Shown piece after piece: positions 11,388 to 22,100 of a DNA stretch of 64,000 bases; position 1 is the first letter of the stretch, and each line of letters starts with the position of its first letter. The DNA is from Apiosordaria backusii. Taxonomy: Eukaryota > Ascomycota > Sordariomycetes > Sordariales > Lasiosphaeriaceae. The position numbers were made by a program, and so were the translations under genes. The stretch is from contig JAUKTV010000002.1 of NCBI GenBank assembly GCA_030549205.1, positions 372,001-436,000 of the forward strand, written 5' to 3'. The notes below the pieces were generated by a model, which was given only the letters and a program-made list of their open reading frames with translations, had not been told where the DNA came from and searched no databases.

Positions 11388-11841
11388 GGTAAGATAACTT
11401 CTGTGGTGGTTTTGAGTGTAAAAGAGAGAGTGAAGTAGGAGTCGTGAGCTGGTATGCACTATCAGAGTCCAGAGTGGAATTTTCAGCCACTGAGAGTGTT
11501 TGCTGGGGCTAGGGTTAGGGTAGATCTTGTGGGCATCTCCTTTCCGACATTCCTTACACATTTCTCAGTACCTATCCAGCTACATAGCCAGCGTCGGACC
11601 CAGGGATTAGTTCTAGAGACTTCATGTCTAGCCTGTAGTCTTTTGGAATTCGGTCAAGGGACAATTTCCATCGTGCTTGGTCTGATCGTAAGACTCTGAG
11701 GACGTGCAGTCCCAAATGCACTTCCAACCATCGTGAGTCATTTCAGGGTGGTGTCAAAAAGCACTCTGTGTTGTAGAAATATAAAATAAAAATAAACATA
11801 CTGCTAAAGGCCACCTCTTCAAGTATATCGCTCACAAGTCA
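11388..11841. promoter_or_regulatory. Methyltransferase promoter with telobox-like motif
   Basis: This gap lies upstream of the methyltransferase start and downstream of the caspase-like remnant. At 11509-11521 the plus strand reads CTAGGGTTAGGGT, two telomere-type units (telobox). On the gene's strand it reads as ACCCTAACCCTAG, about 125 nt before the ATG. Teloboxes in yeasts and plants bind Myb-type telomere-repeat factors at housekeeping promoters; a role here is inference. Confidence 0.4.
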
Positions 11842-13682
11842 TCATCCAGTCGTTCGCCGCTGCTCGTCTGTCCATCCCCAAAGTTGCTCCTCAGGGGACA
11901 ACTTGAGCCACTCTTCATGACGCTGTCTCTCTGTTGAGGCATGTCCTCATTCACCGGTGTGATCAATCATCATACAACCAATGACTAGGCTTTGAGCTTG
12001 GCGAGTTCCATGATGTTGCCCTAGGATCTTCAGCAGGCCTTGCCGTGGAAAAAGGTTTCCAGAGTGAACAATCGGGTACCTCCCCAATGCAATTCTTCCT
12101 ACGACCAGCTGCAGTATCGTCGAACGTTTGTGCCTTTCGAATTGGAAATACTGGAACAGACGTCTGGGAAGTCCTTGGATATGGTGCAGTGTTGGTTCTG
12201 GCTTGCTGCCCCGTGTGGAGTTCCTGGAATAGTCTGAAGCATAGGGCGGTAGCCCCGTGCCGCGAGACCCAGGGCCGCGAGCTATAGTATCTCTGGCTGG
12301 TGGTATTTCGTTTAAAGAGGTTGCTGAAGCAGCATGGGAAGAAGTTACTGGAGCAGAAGGCATCACCGCCTCCATATCGGGAGGGGTAACATAAAATCCG
12401 AGATTGTCATCCCATAGAATGTCTTATCGAGAGGGCACGGCAGAGGGATAAGGCCGCCCCTCCGTCGTCCTAGAGCGGGCGTTGGGCTTTTTGATCGGCG
12501 CAGATTCGCCTCGAGAGCTTGCTGAACCAACAGGCGAGAGGCATCTTGAATCGGGAGCTGAAGAGGGTGTACCAAGAGGTGAATCAAGAGGCAACACCAA
12601 ATCCACATCGTGAGGGCCAACGTAGTAATTGACATTGCCACCCCACGAACCATCTTTCAGAGAGGTCGTGGAAGTGAAGGGCGATATCTCTGCGCCATGA
12701 GATGTAGGGTGGACTTTGCTGTTGTTGATTTGGGGGCTTGAAGCTTCGTGCCGAGGATTTGTAGGAGCAGAGGGCGGCTGCTCTCTTCCATGATTCTTGG
12801 GACGCTGTTGTTCTTTGGCATTGGCAACAGGCTGTGGAGAAGGAGAGTGTTCTGCAGTGCAAGTATTGACCGGGCTCTCAGACTGGGCAATGCATCCCCG
12901 CAAGCCGAACTCATGAGTTCGTTTTGAGGACATGACGGGATTTGGAATCCTGCCGTCAGGCTGACGTTGTCTCCAACTTCTGGCTCTTCATCGAAGGGCC
13001 CAGTGAAGCTCGCTCATGCTGAATACATTTTTGTCTCCAAACTCTTCAAATTGCCTGCATAAGTTTTGAGTGAAGGTATAGTCCCCATCCTCAATGGCCT
13101 TGCCTTCAATATCAACAGCTGCCAGGGTGGCCATTGGCCCCGGCGGTGGTCAGTGCATGTGATCTATCGCGTGTTGGGCTCTCTGAGTGTAACAACAGTC
13201 CAGAAGGATTAGAATATCAACACCTGTGACATATTGCAGTCTTGGCAGGACATCTGTTGCCCAAGAAACCGATACGTTCTGGCTTTTTGGATACCTCATC
13301 ATGATGGTAGCATAAAGACGTAAAGTGAAAAGGGGCGAGAGACCTACGGTACCAAGAGAAGGTCATTCTCCTTCTCATTGGGGTTGGTAACTGCATGGCC
13401 GCCGTAATAAATGATGAGCAGGTCCTGGACGCCGGGCTCATGGCTGCGGTTATTGCTTTTTTCAACAAACTCAATGAGCTTCTTGTCCAAATCACGGGGG
13501 TACTCCTGCGATGGAATGAGCCACTGCTCAATATCGTAGTTGTACCCCATCTCGAGGGTGTGGATCAGCTCCTCCATTTGAACATGGAATGGATTCTACC
13601 CCGTCGATGTATGCTCTCCCCCATCTTCTCCCCAAGCGAGGAACAACCCCAAAACATGCCCATACTGCTGTTGCTGGCCCAT
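11842..13682 (-). pseudogene. Caspase-related protease gene with five in-frame stops
   Basis: One reading frame, with a single 53-nt intron (13295-13347, donor GTAGGT, acceptor GATGAG), can be followed from the ATG at 13682 to a double stop ending at 11842. It shows HVLGLFLAWGEDGG, then YNYDIEQWLIPSQ, DLLIIYYGGHA (His-dyad motif, His codon 13395-13397), VDILILLDCCY (Cys-dyad motif, candidate catalytic codon 13192-13194) and FTQNLCRQF with FSMSELHWAL. This is the order of the peptidase C14/caspase-like domain seen in fungal NLR and allorecognition proteins. A Ser/Pro-rich C-terminal region of about 350 residues follows. Five stops break the frame: TAG 13596-13598, TGA 13150-13152, TGA 12988-12990, TAA 12424-12426 and TGA 11947-11949. 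No indel is needed, and each stop is one C-to-T change from CAG, CGA or CAA. It lies divergent to the gasdermin-like gene, the usual place of its activating protease. An unseen splice form could avoid some stops, but not all. Confidence 0.72.
12373..12645 (-). repeat. Two copies of a W-x-x-N-x-x-Y-Y-V-x-P motif
   Basis: Within the C-terminal region of the caspase-like frame, a 14-residue motif occurs twice: WGGNVNYYVGPHDV (12604-12645) and WDDNLGFYVTPPDM (12373-12414). The copies are exactly 77 codons apart in the same frame and both are followed by a hydrophobic-Pro step (LVLP, AVMP). Conserved positions are Trp, Asn, an aromatic pair, Val, Pro and Asp. It could be a short binding or assembly motif; I do not recognise it. 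Confidence 0.5.
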
Positions 13683-13994
13683 CTTACACTGCGTTACGGA
13701 ATTCTGAGAAAAGTTATGATGCGAGGAAGAATTGGGCGATATGGTGTTTCGAAGTTGGGCTGCTCTGGCGATCGGCAAAGAGCCCAACCGAGGGGCAGCC
13801 TCACCATGTGGCTTCTAGCAGCTGCTGCTATTATCCATTGGTCCAGGAAGCCCCTCAGCTCTTTCACCTTCACCCATAAGGTCCCCGGCGACCCAATGTC
13901 AATATGTAGGAGCCAGTACTCGAACAATTTTATGACAGGTAATTTACCTTACGCACCTTTGTATCGTCACAGTCGAAGAAACAGCAACTCAGCC
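13683..13994. promoter_or_regulatory. Shared promoter of the gasdermin/protease pair
   Basis: The 312 bp between the divergent ATGs at 13682 (minus) and 13995 (plus) must hold the control elements of both genes if both are or were transcribed. I see no clear TATA box. The plus-strand ATG sits in a strong CAGCCATGG context. Confidence 0.45.
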
Positions 13995-14971
13995 ATGGCT
14001 TTAAAAGCAAAATCCTTCCAGTTCGAAGACTACGCATATGGAATGCGGAAGGCAGGCTTTGGCCATGCTTTGCTCAATCCAGCGTCCGATAGGGACGCCT
14101 ACCCTGGTGCCTGCGGCTTCATCAACGACGGCGGAGACTGGGAGAAAATTGTCGACGTGACCAAGCCCCACGAGCTGAAAGCGCATGGCCTAGGTCCTCT
14201 TAACGGGAGAACCTGGGAAAAGCGACGAGAAACCTCAAAGTGGGGTCCCAGGATAACAGAAACCGTCAGTAGGGTCGCTCTATCAGCAGCCGCCGCGACT
14301 CAAGCCAATATTCCTGCTACCTTTTCTGCTACATACAAGTACGAACCGAAGGGCGAGTTTGGCGCCATCCTCATATGTAACGACCCGGTTGAGAAAAGAG
14401 CATTCGCGTTGAAGGACCCATTCAGTGCATGGGCGAACAAGAATGCCAAGGATTTGTTGAGGAAGTTCCCCGACATCAAAAAGAGTGACGGTTTCTATGT
14501 CATCACATCAACCATAGCAGCGAAGGATGTCCGGATCACCACTTGGAACACCAAGGGTACGTCAGTTGTCATTGGTGCCTCGACCGAGATTGACAATGCC
14601 GCCAAAATCGATCCTTCGACAGAGTTCTATGTGGGGGAAACCGCGACGGAGTGGCATGAGCCACAGGTTGTGGTAAGTTCAAAGGCAGAATCGTTCTCTG
14701 TCGTACTATAGCATCTGTTAACGAGAATCCAAGGAAGGAGAGAAGAAGGTGTTGTTCTTTGGAGGTGTCTACATCAAGTATAGCAGACTCTGGGTAAGGA
14801 CCACTTACCTCATCATCCATGCGAACAAGAGCAAGCGAGTGCTAACATCAATGTCAGCCATTGAGGGAGAAAGACCAGAAGAAGTGGAGCGGCTATCGCG
14901 GCAGCGATGACGGAAAGGTCATGATTGAGGAGGACAATTATGTATGGGATGTTGAGGCTTGCCTTTTTTGA
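13995..14971 (+). CDS. Gasdermin-like cell-death protein (RCD-1/HET-Q1 type), candidate
   Basis: Fungal gasdermins are cytosolic proteins that, once a short C-terminal tail is cleaved off, form plasma-membrane pores and kill the cell in allorecognition. Predicted CDS is join(13995..14672, 14734..14793, 14858..14971), 283 aa, close to HET-Q1/RCD-1 length. Donors are GTAAGT and GTAAGG; all junctions are in phase 0. Visible features are DAYPGACGFINDGGDWEKI (35-52, the Gly-rich N-terminal strand region) and an alternating polar/small stretch at 85-116. Further on are EFGAILICNDPV (121-132), DPFSAWANKNAKDLL (141-155) and GFYVITSTIAAKDVRITTW (166-184) with a second alternating strand pair. The two alternating regions fit the two membrane hairpins of the gasdermin fold. 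Exons 2 and 3 encode the last 57 residues, about the size of the inhibitory tail removed from HET-Q1. The assignment rests on recalled family pattern and on the divergent caspase-like neighbour; a search was not possible. Confidence 0.65.
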
Positions 14972-15435
14972 GAACTTCCCAGGTTGGTTGTAAACGACCG
15001 AGAGCATGGAGAGCACAGACGATACCAGGCATGCGAGCAACGTTCAAATGTGGGGCTCGGGCAGTTGAGCTACACGGGTTAGGGTTATTGTATGTAGTCC
15101 ACTCCTCTTTCCCTGCGCGACGTTCAACTTCATCAATCAGTGTTGCTTTGAAGAGCACACAAGGTACAATATCTGTCATTTCCAATGTACAATCGACAAA
15201 TCATCAAATCTCTTGCTATCATCGATAGGCGCCTCCGGGAGCCGCCGAGGATGCTTGGCCAGCTCTCGGCCGTCGCCGGAGCCGGTGACGGAGGGCCCAA
15301 CCCGGTTGGCGATAAAAGGAGACCAACTCTCATCGCAAAATCCTGTTCAAACATCAAGAGCTACATTATCACATCCTAAAGCCCATCCATATCAGCAAAC
15401 ACTCTTTTCATCCCACCGTCCAAGAAACGTCCACC
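14972..15435. other. Intergenic between gasdermin-like and deaminase-like genes
   Basis: This holds the 3' flank of the gasdermin-like gene and the promoter of the deaminase-like gene. A telobox-like GGGTTAGGGTTA lies at 15077-15088. No coding signal was recognised. Confidence 0.45.
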
Positions 15436-16124
15436 ATGTCCTCTAACACCACCACCGTGACCACCACCACCACCAAGCCCCCACCCACCCCCCATCCCCC
15501 CCAAACCCTCCTCTCAACCCTCCTCTCCCTCACCTCATCCAGCATCATCCCCCTCACCACCACCGGCGTCAACTCCGGCTCCAAACTCTTCGGCGCCGCC
15601 ATCCTCACACGCTCCACCCTCACCCCCCTCACCATCGCAACAAACAACGAGCGCGCCTCCCCCCTCCTCCACGGGGAAATCAACTGCATCCAGCAGTTCT
15701 TCACCTCCTCCTCCCTCCCCCCCTCCACCCGCCCAGCCACCAAAGACTGCATCTTCTTCGCCACCCACGAACCCTGCTCCCTCTGTCTCAGCGGCATCAC
15801 CTGGGCCGGCTTCAACGAGTTCTACTACTTGTTCACCTATCAAGACTCCCGAGATTTATTCAATATCCCCTATGACATTGACATTCTCGAGCAAGTTTTC
15901 AGAGTACCAGGCAAATGGGATAACGAGGAAAGTTTGAGAGAGAGACCGTTGTATAATAAGAATAATAAGTTCTTTACGTCAAAGAGCTTGGCGGATCTGA
16001 TTGGGGAACTTGATAGTGAAGAGGAAAAGGAGAGGTGGAGGGGGAGGTGGAGAGGGTGAAGGGGTTGTATAATGGGTTGAGTGAGATGTATCAGGAGGGG
16101 AAGAAAAAAGGGGCGGAGAGCTGA
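15436..16124 (+). CDS. Cytidine/deoxycytidylate deaminase-like protein, 3' frame break
   Basis: Zinc-dependent deaminases of this superfamily hydrolyse the amino group of cytosine or adenine in nucleosides or RNA. The first frame runs 15436-16059 (207 aa) from a strong CCACCATGTC start. It opens with a Thr/Pro-rich tail, then LFGAAILTR (51-59) and LLHGEIN (77-83, the H-x-E zinc/proton-shuttle motif, His79 and Glu81). Next is HEPCSLCLSG (111-120, the PCxxC zinc ligands Cys114 and Cys117), then AGFNEFYYLFTY. The catalytic core is therefore complete. Near the G-run at 16040-16044 the frame leaves the expected path: it stops at 16059 after WRGRWRG, while the -1 frame carries a coding-like EVERVKGLYNGLSEMYQEGK and ends at 16124. 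A one-base indel in the G-run (real or sequencing error) is the simplest reading. The substrate is unknown. Confidence 0.75.
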
Positions 16125-19100
16125 GAGTGTTTGGAAATAATTTCCAAAAGAAAAGCGGGGTGCTGGAAGGATATTTCTGGAAATGGGGGGAAGCCCCCGG
16201 TGGGCACGGGCAGACTGACAGTTTTGTTGTTGCGATTCATCATGTTGGAGACGTTCTTTTTGGCTTTGTTCAAGTTATTAGGTTTCAAGATATCCTCAAA
16301 ATTGACTTCAATCTCTTTATTTCTACCGCTCTATCGCCCCGTCCGTTGGGTACTGCCTCATCAACATTCGAGATGCTCACCTATTCAGCTCCACCGGCTT
16401 CAGCAACCCACAAGCTTGTGGTTCTTCTTGGGTGGTACTTTTCCTGTCATGGATCCTTACCGTGGTGAAAGCACCCGTTGCATCCACGTACCAACATCCT
16501 CCCATATCGTCAGGCTGTCTCATCCCTAAACACCCCTCCCCGATAAGCCTGTAAGCACATGGCCCGATTATCCCGTGTAACCCTCACAGTCTTTTCCCGA
16601 AAGGCCATATGCGACAGAAAACAAGGACTGAAAGTAAAACGATAGAATAACAAAACGATAAACAAATGATATGCTAGGCCTCAGAAAGAGGAGGCGGGTT
16701 TAGGCAATAACAACGCTACAAGATAGGTAAGTTAAAGAAGTATATCTTGAACAACGGTTGGGGCTTGCGAAAATTAAGCAACGACGAGCCTCATCAACCG
16801 CCCCAAATCTGTCCGAGACATTCAGCTTACACATGAGAAAAACTCCCGAAGTTGCATGGCACCCATACGGGTCCTTGTCACCCTTTACGCCCATATGTCG
16901 CACCTGACCAGAAAAAAGAACAATAACATCCAAGGAATGAGGCTCCGGAAGACGCGCAGGTTTCTCGGCAGGTAGTATTCATGCATGCACGTGGTTACCA
17001 ACCGACATACAGTCAATCCTTTCTGCACCTCGGGATGTGGCCGCTACAACCACATCGGCTATCTCCAAACGACACTTGAAAACTGAAAATAACAGCTCAA
17101 GGCTCGTCGAGGCTGCCTGCCTACCTAAACAGCCGCCTCACCCCAACACTCAACAGCCAATAACTACGTACCAAGGTCAGTCACGGTGTGTGACTCACCA
17201 CTCACCAGCCACCTATAATTGGTCAAACACCCCCAACACCCAACGAGGCGTCCATATGTAATGAGAAAAAGATGGAAATGAAGAAAAATGGAAAGGCTGA
17301 GCAAGCAAACAAGCGAGAATTTGGCCATGGTTCCTCCTCCGAAGCATGACGCAAGCCTGCCCCCCTATTTTCCGCTGCATCCTATCTTGACGCTGTGAAA
17401 CAAGGCCGCTCGGCACTTGGCTCAGCCACCCCATGCAAAAGACTCATCCAACCATGCTTGCCGCTCACATTATTGATGGGAAGTCATGGGATCGGCCTAT
17501 GAAGAAGCTTAATTCAACGTTGCTCACCTCCTTCGTGCGCGCTCGAGTGTGTGTGACAGAGAGCCTCGTCTTTTTCCTCTCTGGTAGGTCTCGAAGTAAG
17601 GAATAGGTCCTGTGACTACCAGGCTTCCTCACCAGTGTTCCTTTAGAAGTTGGACTGGTCATCACCAAGCCTATCAGACCTGTTGCACAGCATTAAGACA
17701 GGAAAGTACACAACCCAAAAATGCCACAGTAGACAGCACTGTCCTGTGCATTTGGCCTCTCATATCAAGCCTGACCCGAACCCGACTCCGAGAGAGTTGC
17801 ATTTGAGGGATGTAGAAAGGAGACCGTCAAAGAGAACAGGGGTATGGCTATCCATGACTCGACTCGACTCAAGTCGACTCAGACGGGGCTCCGTCGACCA
17901 TATCTCACACCCCCTTTTCCCACCCCGAGATACCCACTGACATGACAGACACACGATACACAGCAGACATGGCTGCCGGGAGATAACGTCACTTGACGAT
18001 CATCTCATTCCCAACTCGTGTCCAACATATCCGGAGAGAACCGACCCTGCTTTTCGGTCGGGCCCTTCCAGAACAACGGCCAACTTTGTTACACAAGAAC
18101 TCGGGGACGTATGTATAATTGTCGATCTCGAAACTCTTCGAGATCAAACATGACGACAGTGTAGAGATCACAGAGCAGAGAGCTGTGATGTTGCCCGGGC
18201 TCTGGGCTAACCCCCCAAAGTCCGATCTCTCAACCCAACTAACCTAACCACTGAGTAAAATGCCCAAGGCTCAGCAGCATTGCCTGCCGGGTAGGGTGGC
18301 AGCCATCAGAGGTAATCAGTCCATCTTCAGCTGTCTCAAACCACCAAACAATATCTGCAGTAACCAGATCCATGGCCACATGAGAGGCGCAGCAATCCAG
18401 ACGATGTAATGTAATGCAATGCACTCGCATCCATCGAGCAGTCCAGAATCTCGAGCAGAAACAAGATAAAAAGAAACAAGCAGCCCTCAACCATAGCTTC
18501 TTGCTGCAGGAACAAGATCCGGGCACCCATCGTTGGGTTGCAAAGCCTCTTCTCCACTGGGGTATCCGTACTTCCCGCACAAAAAGCTCAATATCATGCC
18601 CCGTGCTGATCATCTGTGACCTCCTGCTCACAACCCACAAAAATGTATATAATATTCCCCAGATAATAGGACCGATCCCACCGCCGTCTTACGTCTCCGC
18701 TTATCCGGCAAAAAGAGGAGAAGGTTTGACGTAGCCTGTGAGTGGCATCGTGGAGGGACAACACAAAAGAGATATGGCACTGCCCCTTTCGGTCCAGCAC
18801 TACCCAAAGTGGCAAAAGGGGACCACTGGAAACACGAAGAGTGAAGATATAAAAAGTGCCAGATCGCAGATCTCAGCATTCGTGTACGCGCTTGCGTAGC
18901 TCGCGATGCTCTTCAATTTGACAACAGATGGGCCAGAAGGAGTAGCATGCGCCCGGCGTGGCTCCAAGTGCGAAATAGTTGGTATACAACACACCGCCGA
19001 GGCTGGTAGAGGGTGGGCGGAGTATCGGCCCTTCACCCAACACCTACGGGAGGCGTGCGTGTGAGTCACGGCATGTGAGAGGCCAGAGGTGGTCGGGAGT

Positions 19101-22100
19101 GGGTAAACCACGGATAATGAAACCGTGGGATGTCGGATGAAAAGTGACAAAACAGTTGGAGAGGTTCCAGTCGTGTATCGCTTTGAGAGGGACCGCGCGT
19201 TGGGAGTGTGGGATGAGCGTTGGAGTGGACGATACCTCACAATTGGGGGCGGATATCGAAGGCACATGTGGTTGGCCCCGTGACCGTGACATCGGCGAAA
19301 AGTGAACTCTGCCTGTGACTACTTCAGTGACTCAAATCTACTTTTTCGATCTGCTATCTGTTGAACCTAGCCGGCTATGTCAACTGCCGTGCAATGAGCA
19401 GACAAAGATAGTCTCAGCCACAGGGCAGGGCAGCAGAGGAAAGCGTGGGATATTGAGGCCTGAGGTCGATAGACAATCCAGATCCCTGGGATGGCAGGGG
19501 GTGTCGATATCCGAAGAATGACAAATGGAAATGAATTCTGACGTAGGTAGGTTACCTCTAAGGCGAAATGGAATAATCGAGGCCTCGAAATCGTCGGATT
19601 CGTTAATGGAAAGGAAAAGAAGTTGGAATGAAGTTGGGCAAGAATTGGGTCTTGAAGTCCGTCTCGGCCTGATTTTGGGTGGAAGTTGGAAGAGAGTGGT
19701 GGACCGTGCGTTTGTCAGCGGTCGTCAAGCCACGGCTACCATCCACAGTTCCCACCAGCGTGCCACAGTCCCGGGACGGCGCTGGATGGCCTCGCCACAT
19801 AACGAGGAGCCGGAAAGTTCCGAAAAAGTATGTAAAACAGCAAATCAGACGAACCAAGATCCGGATGATCTGCACGATCCGGGGGTGGCGGCCTCGAGTG
19901 AGCTAAGCCACCATGTGGCTCGTCTCAGGCGATGGAGAAAAGAGAAGCTGGTCCCAGACAACTCTGGATTTTGCACGTTGTCACGTTGTGTTGCTGTCCA
20001 ACCAGAAGTCGCAGGACTGGTGCCGCTGCGACGACGCACAAAGAAGCAAAAAGGGAAGACCTTTGCCTGCCTCAACCCTGGTTCTTGAGTGGCTCGTGTG
20101 AGGAGCTGCGAAGAGCTGAATGCTCCACCAGCTCTAACCCTGTACCCTCTTGGTGTGGTTTGCCTCAAAGCAACCTAGCCTCAGGCCAGCTCAGCTCTTG
20201 GCAGTGACTGCCCTGTGGCCTGTGCATTGGTACGCTGTCACCCACTGCAGTCTGCTGCGATGCCATGCGAAACAGAAGCACCGCTCAGCCCGTGTCAAAG
20301 TTTCTGCGTTTGCGCTAACCTCCTCTCGCGCTTGAGCGTTGCACCTGTGAAAGAAAAGGGCAAGGCGCAGACGCAGCTGCCTGCCGTCTATGTAGAAGGA
20401 AAAGACGTTGAGAAATCTTGGTTAGCCATCTTCTCCATCTGCAAGACATGGCAGGACAAAAACAAAACACAGTGCTGGGTGACGTCTGCAAACCATTCGT
20501 CCATGACCTCCCAGCGGCAAGAGGAGACGACAGCTTTCTGCTGTGACAACTTAGCTCTAAGATAGGCAAACTGGCCAAGCAAGACCAGCCAGATAGCTTT
20601 CTTCGCTCACCGCTGACGAATCTCATCTGGAGCCGGCCCGTTTGCGATCGGCTTCTCATTGGCCCCAAGTCCCAACCTTGAAGGCCTCCCAGCTGGGATG
20701 TCGGGTTTCTCGGAGAGTGAGCGCGGACTGGTTAAACGGAGTGCTCAGGGTAAGAGGCAGCTGATTGAGAATGGACGGCCGCCGAATCGCCGATAATTTC
20801 ATCGCAGCGTCGTTATTCTACACTACTGGTAGGAGCGGACAACCAGAGAGGGTGGGCAGCTGATAAGTTCCTTAACCCCTTTGGTAACACAGAATACTGC
20901 GGGACATGAGGCGGGTTACATATTGCCGGTTATTTTGGCATGTGCAATGGGCCTTGGCTATCCCACTGGATGTTGGGCTGCTGGGGCGGGGTAGGTTATA
21001 TATTGACTGTCAAAGAAAAGGGGTGGTGGGATGGCGGACGATGTGATATGCCTGTCTCTCGTTGGTTTTCGTCCATTGCTTGGTGCTCGAAAAAACCACT
21101 CCGTACTCTGCGCTATTGTTTGGTGAGAATTTCTCGTCTGCTGAGGGGCAGCCAAGTTGTGGTCTCGGTCGCCGGGTGAGGTGGGCGAGACGCCCGATCC
21201 ACCTCAACGCCGTTGCCATTGTTGTTCCGCCCAGACTCCGCCATCGAAAGCCCATGGCGATCGCACAGGGACCGGATATGGGACGGCGGCGGTCCCTGCT
21301 TTGCAGCATTCCTGCTTCCATCTGCTCGATTGCTCTTTATTGTCCAACCTTTCGTCTTCATTCTTCCCTTTTCTGCAATCGGAGCTGGTAGGCGATGGCA
21401 TTGGACAGAGATATCGACATTTTTTTTGCAAATGCTCAAAACTTTTGTGGGCATGGCGCGACGTCAGAGGCCGGCGTCCAGGATCACACCGGCTCCTCGG
21501 CGTATAAGACGCTTTCGTGCATTTTACACCCCCCTCCCGGCATGAAATATTTGCGACGAGGAATCTTTCTCTTACCACCCCAGCCATTTTCTAGATGTTC
21601 GCCATCGTCGAGAAGTGTCGGTGAGAGACAAAACTTTGCAACATCGGTTGCTGATGTCCCATATCCGCTTCAAAGTTGCCTGTTCTTGACGAGTGGACGG
21701 CTGCGAGGATGGATGCATTCTTCACCTTGCAACCTGTTTGGTGATGGGGTGTGCTTCTTGACAGACCAGTCAATGCCCAGCGGATCCCGAGATTCCTGTC
21801 CTTCTCCAATCGGGACCCGGTGCATCCTGCATCCTGAGCGTGCCGGGCGGGGCTCATTGGCCATTCAGCGGTCAGCACCCAAACAGCCTGCTGATATTGG
21901 ACATCAACGCAGGAGACAATGGGCCCAGCGACCATTAGGGCAGCGAAGCATAAACCGTACATGACACTCCCCCGTATCGTGACTCACGGTTGCCATAGGG
22001 CAGATGGCACCCACGGAAGGGAGGAAAAAAGTGCGTGTGGGCGAGGATTTGGCCCAAGTGTGTTTTTGTTGAACGCCGCTCGTCTCTGTCCGCCAGTGTC

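Noticed and set aside
13395..13994. 200-codon in-frame extension upstream of the gasdermin-like ATG
   Set aside because: It runs antisense through the caspase-like gene, whose motifs are clearly on the other strand, and contains nothing gasdermin-like. The ATG at 13995 has a strong context and gives the family's usual length.
19525..20088. 187-codon plus-strand frame in the first desert
   Set aside because: No recognisable domain, mixed composition, overlapped by equally long frames on the other strand.
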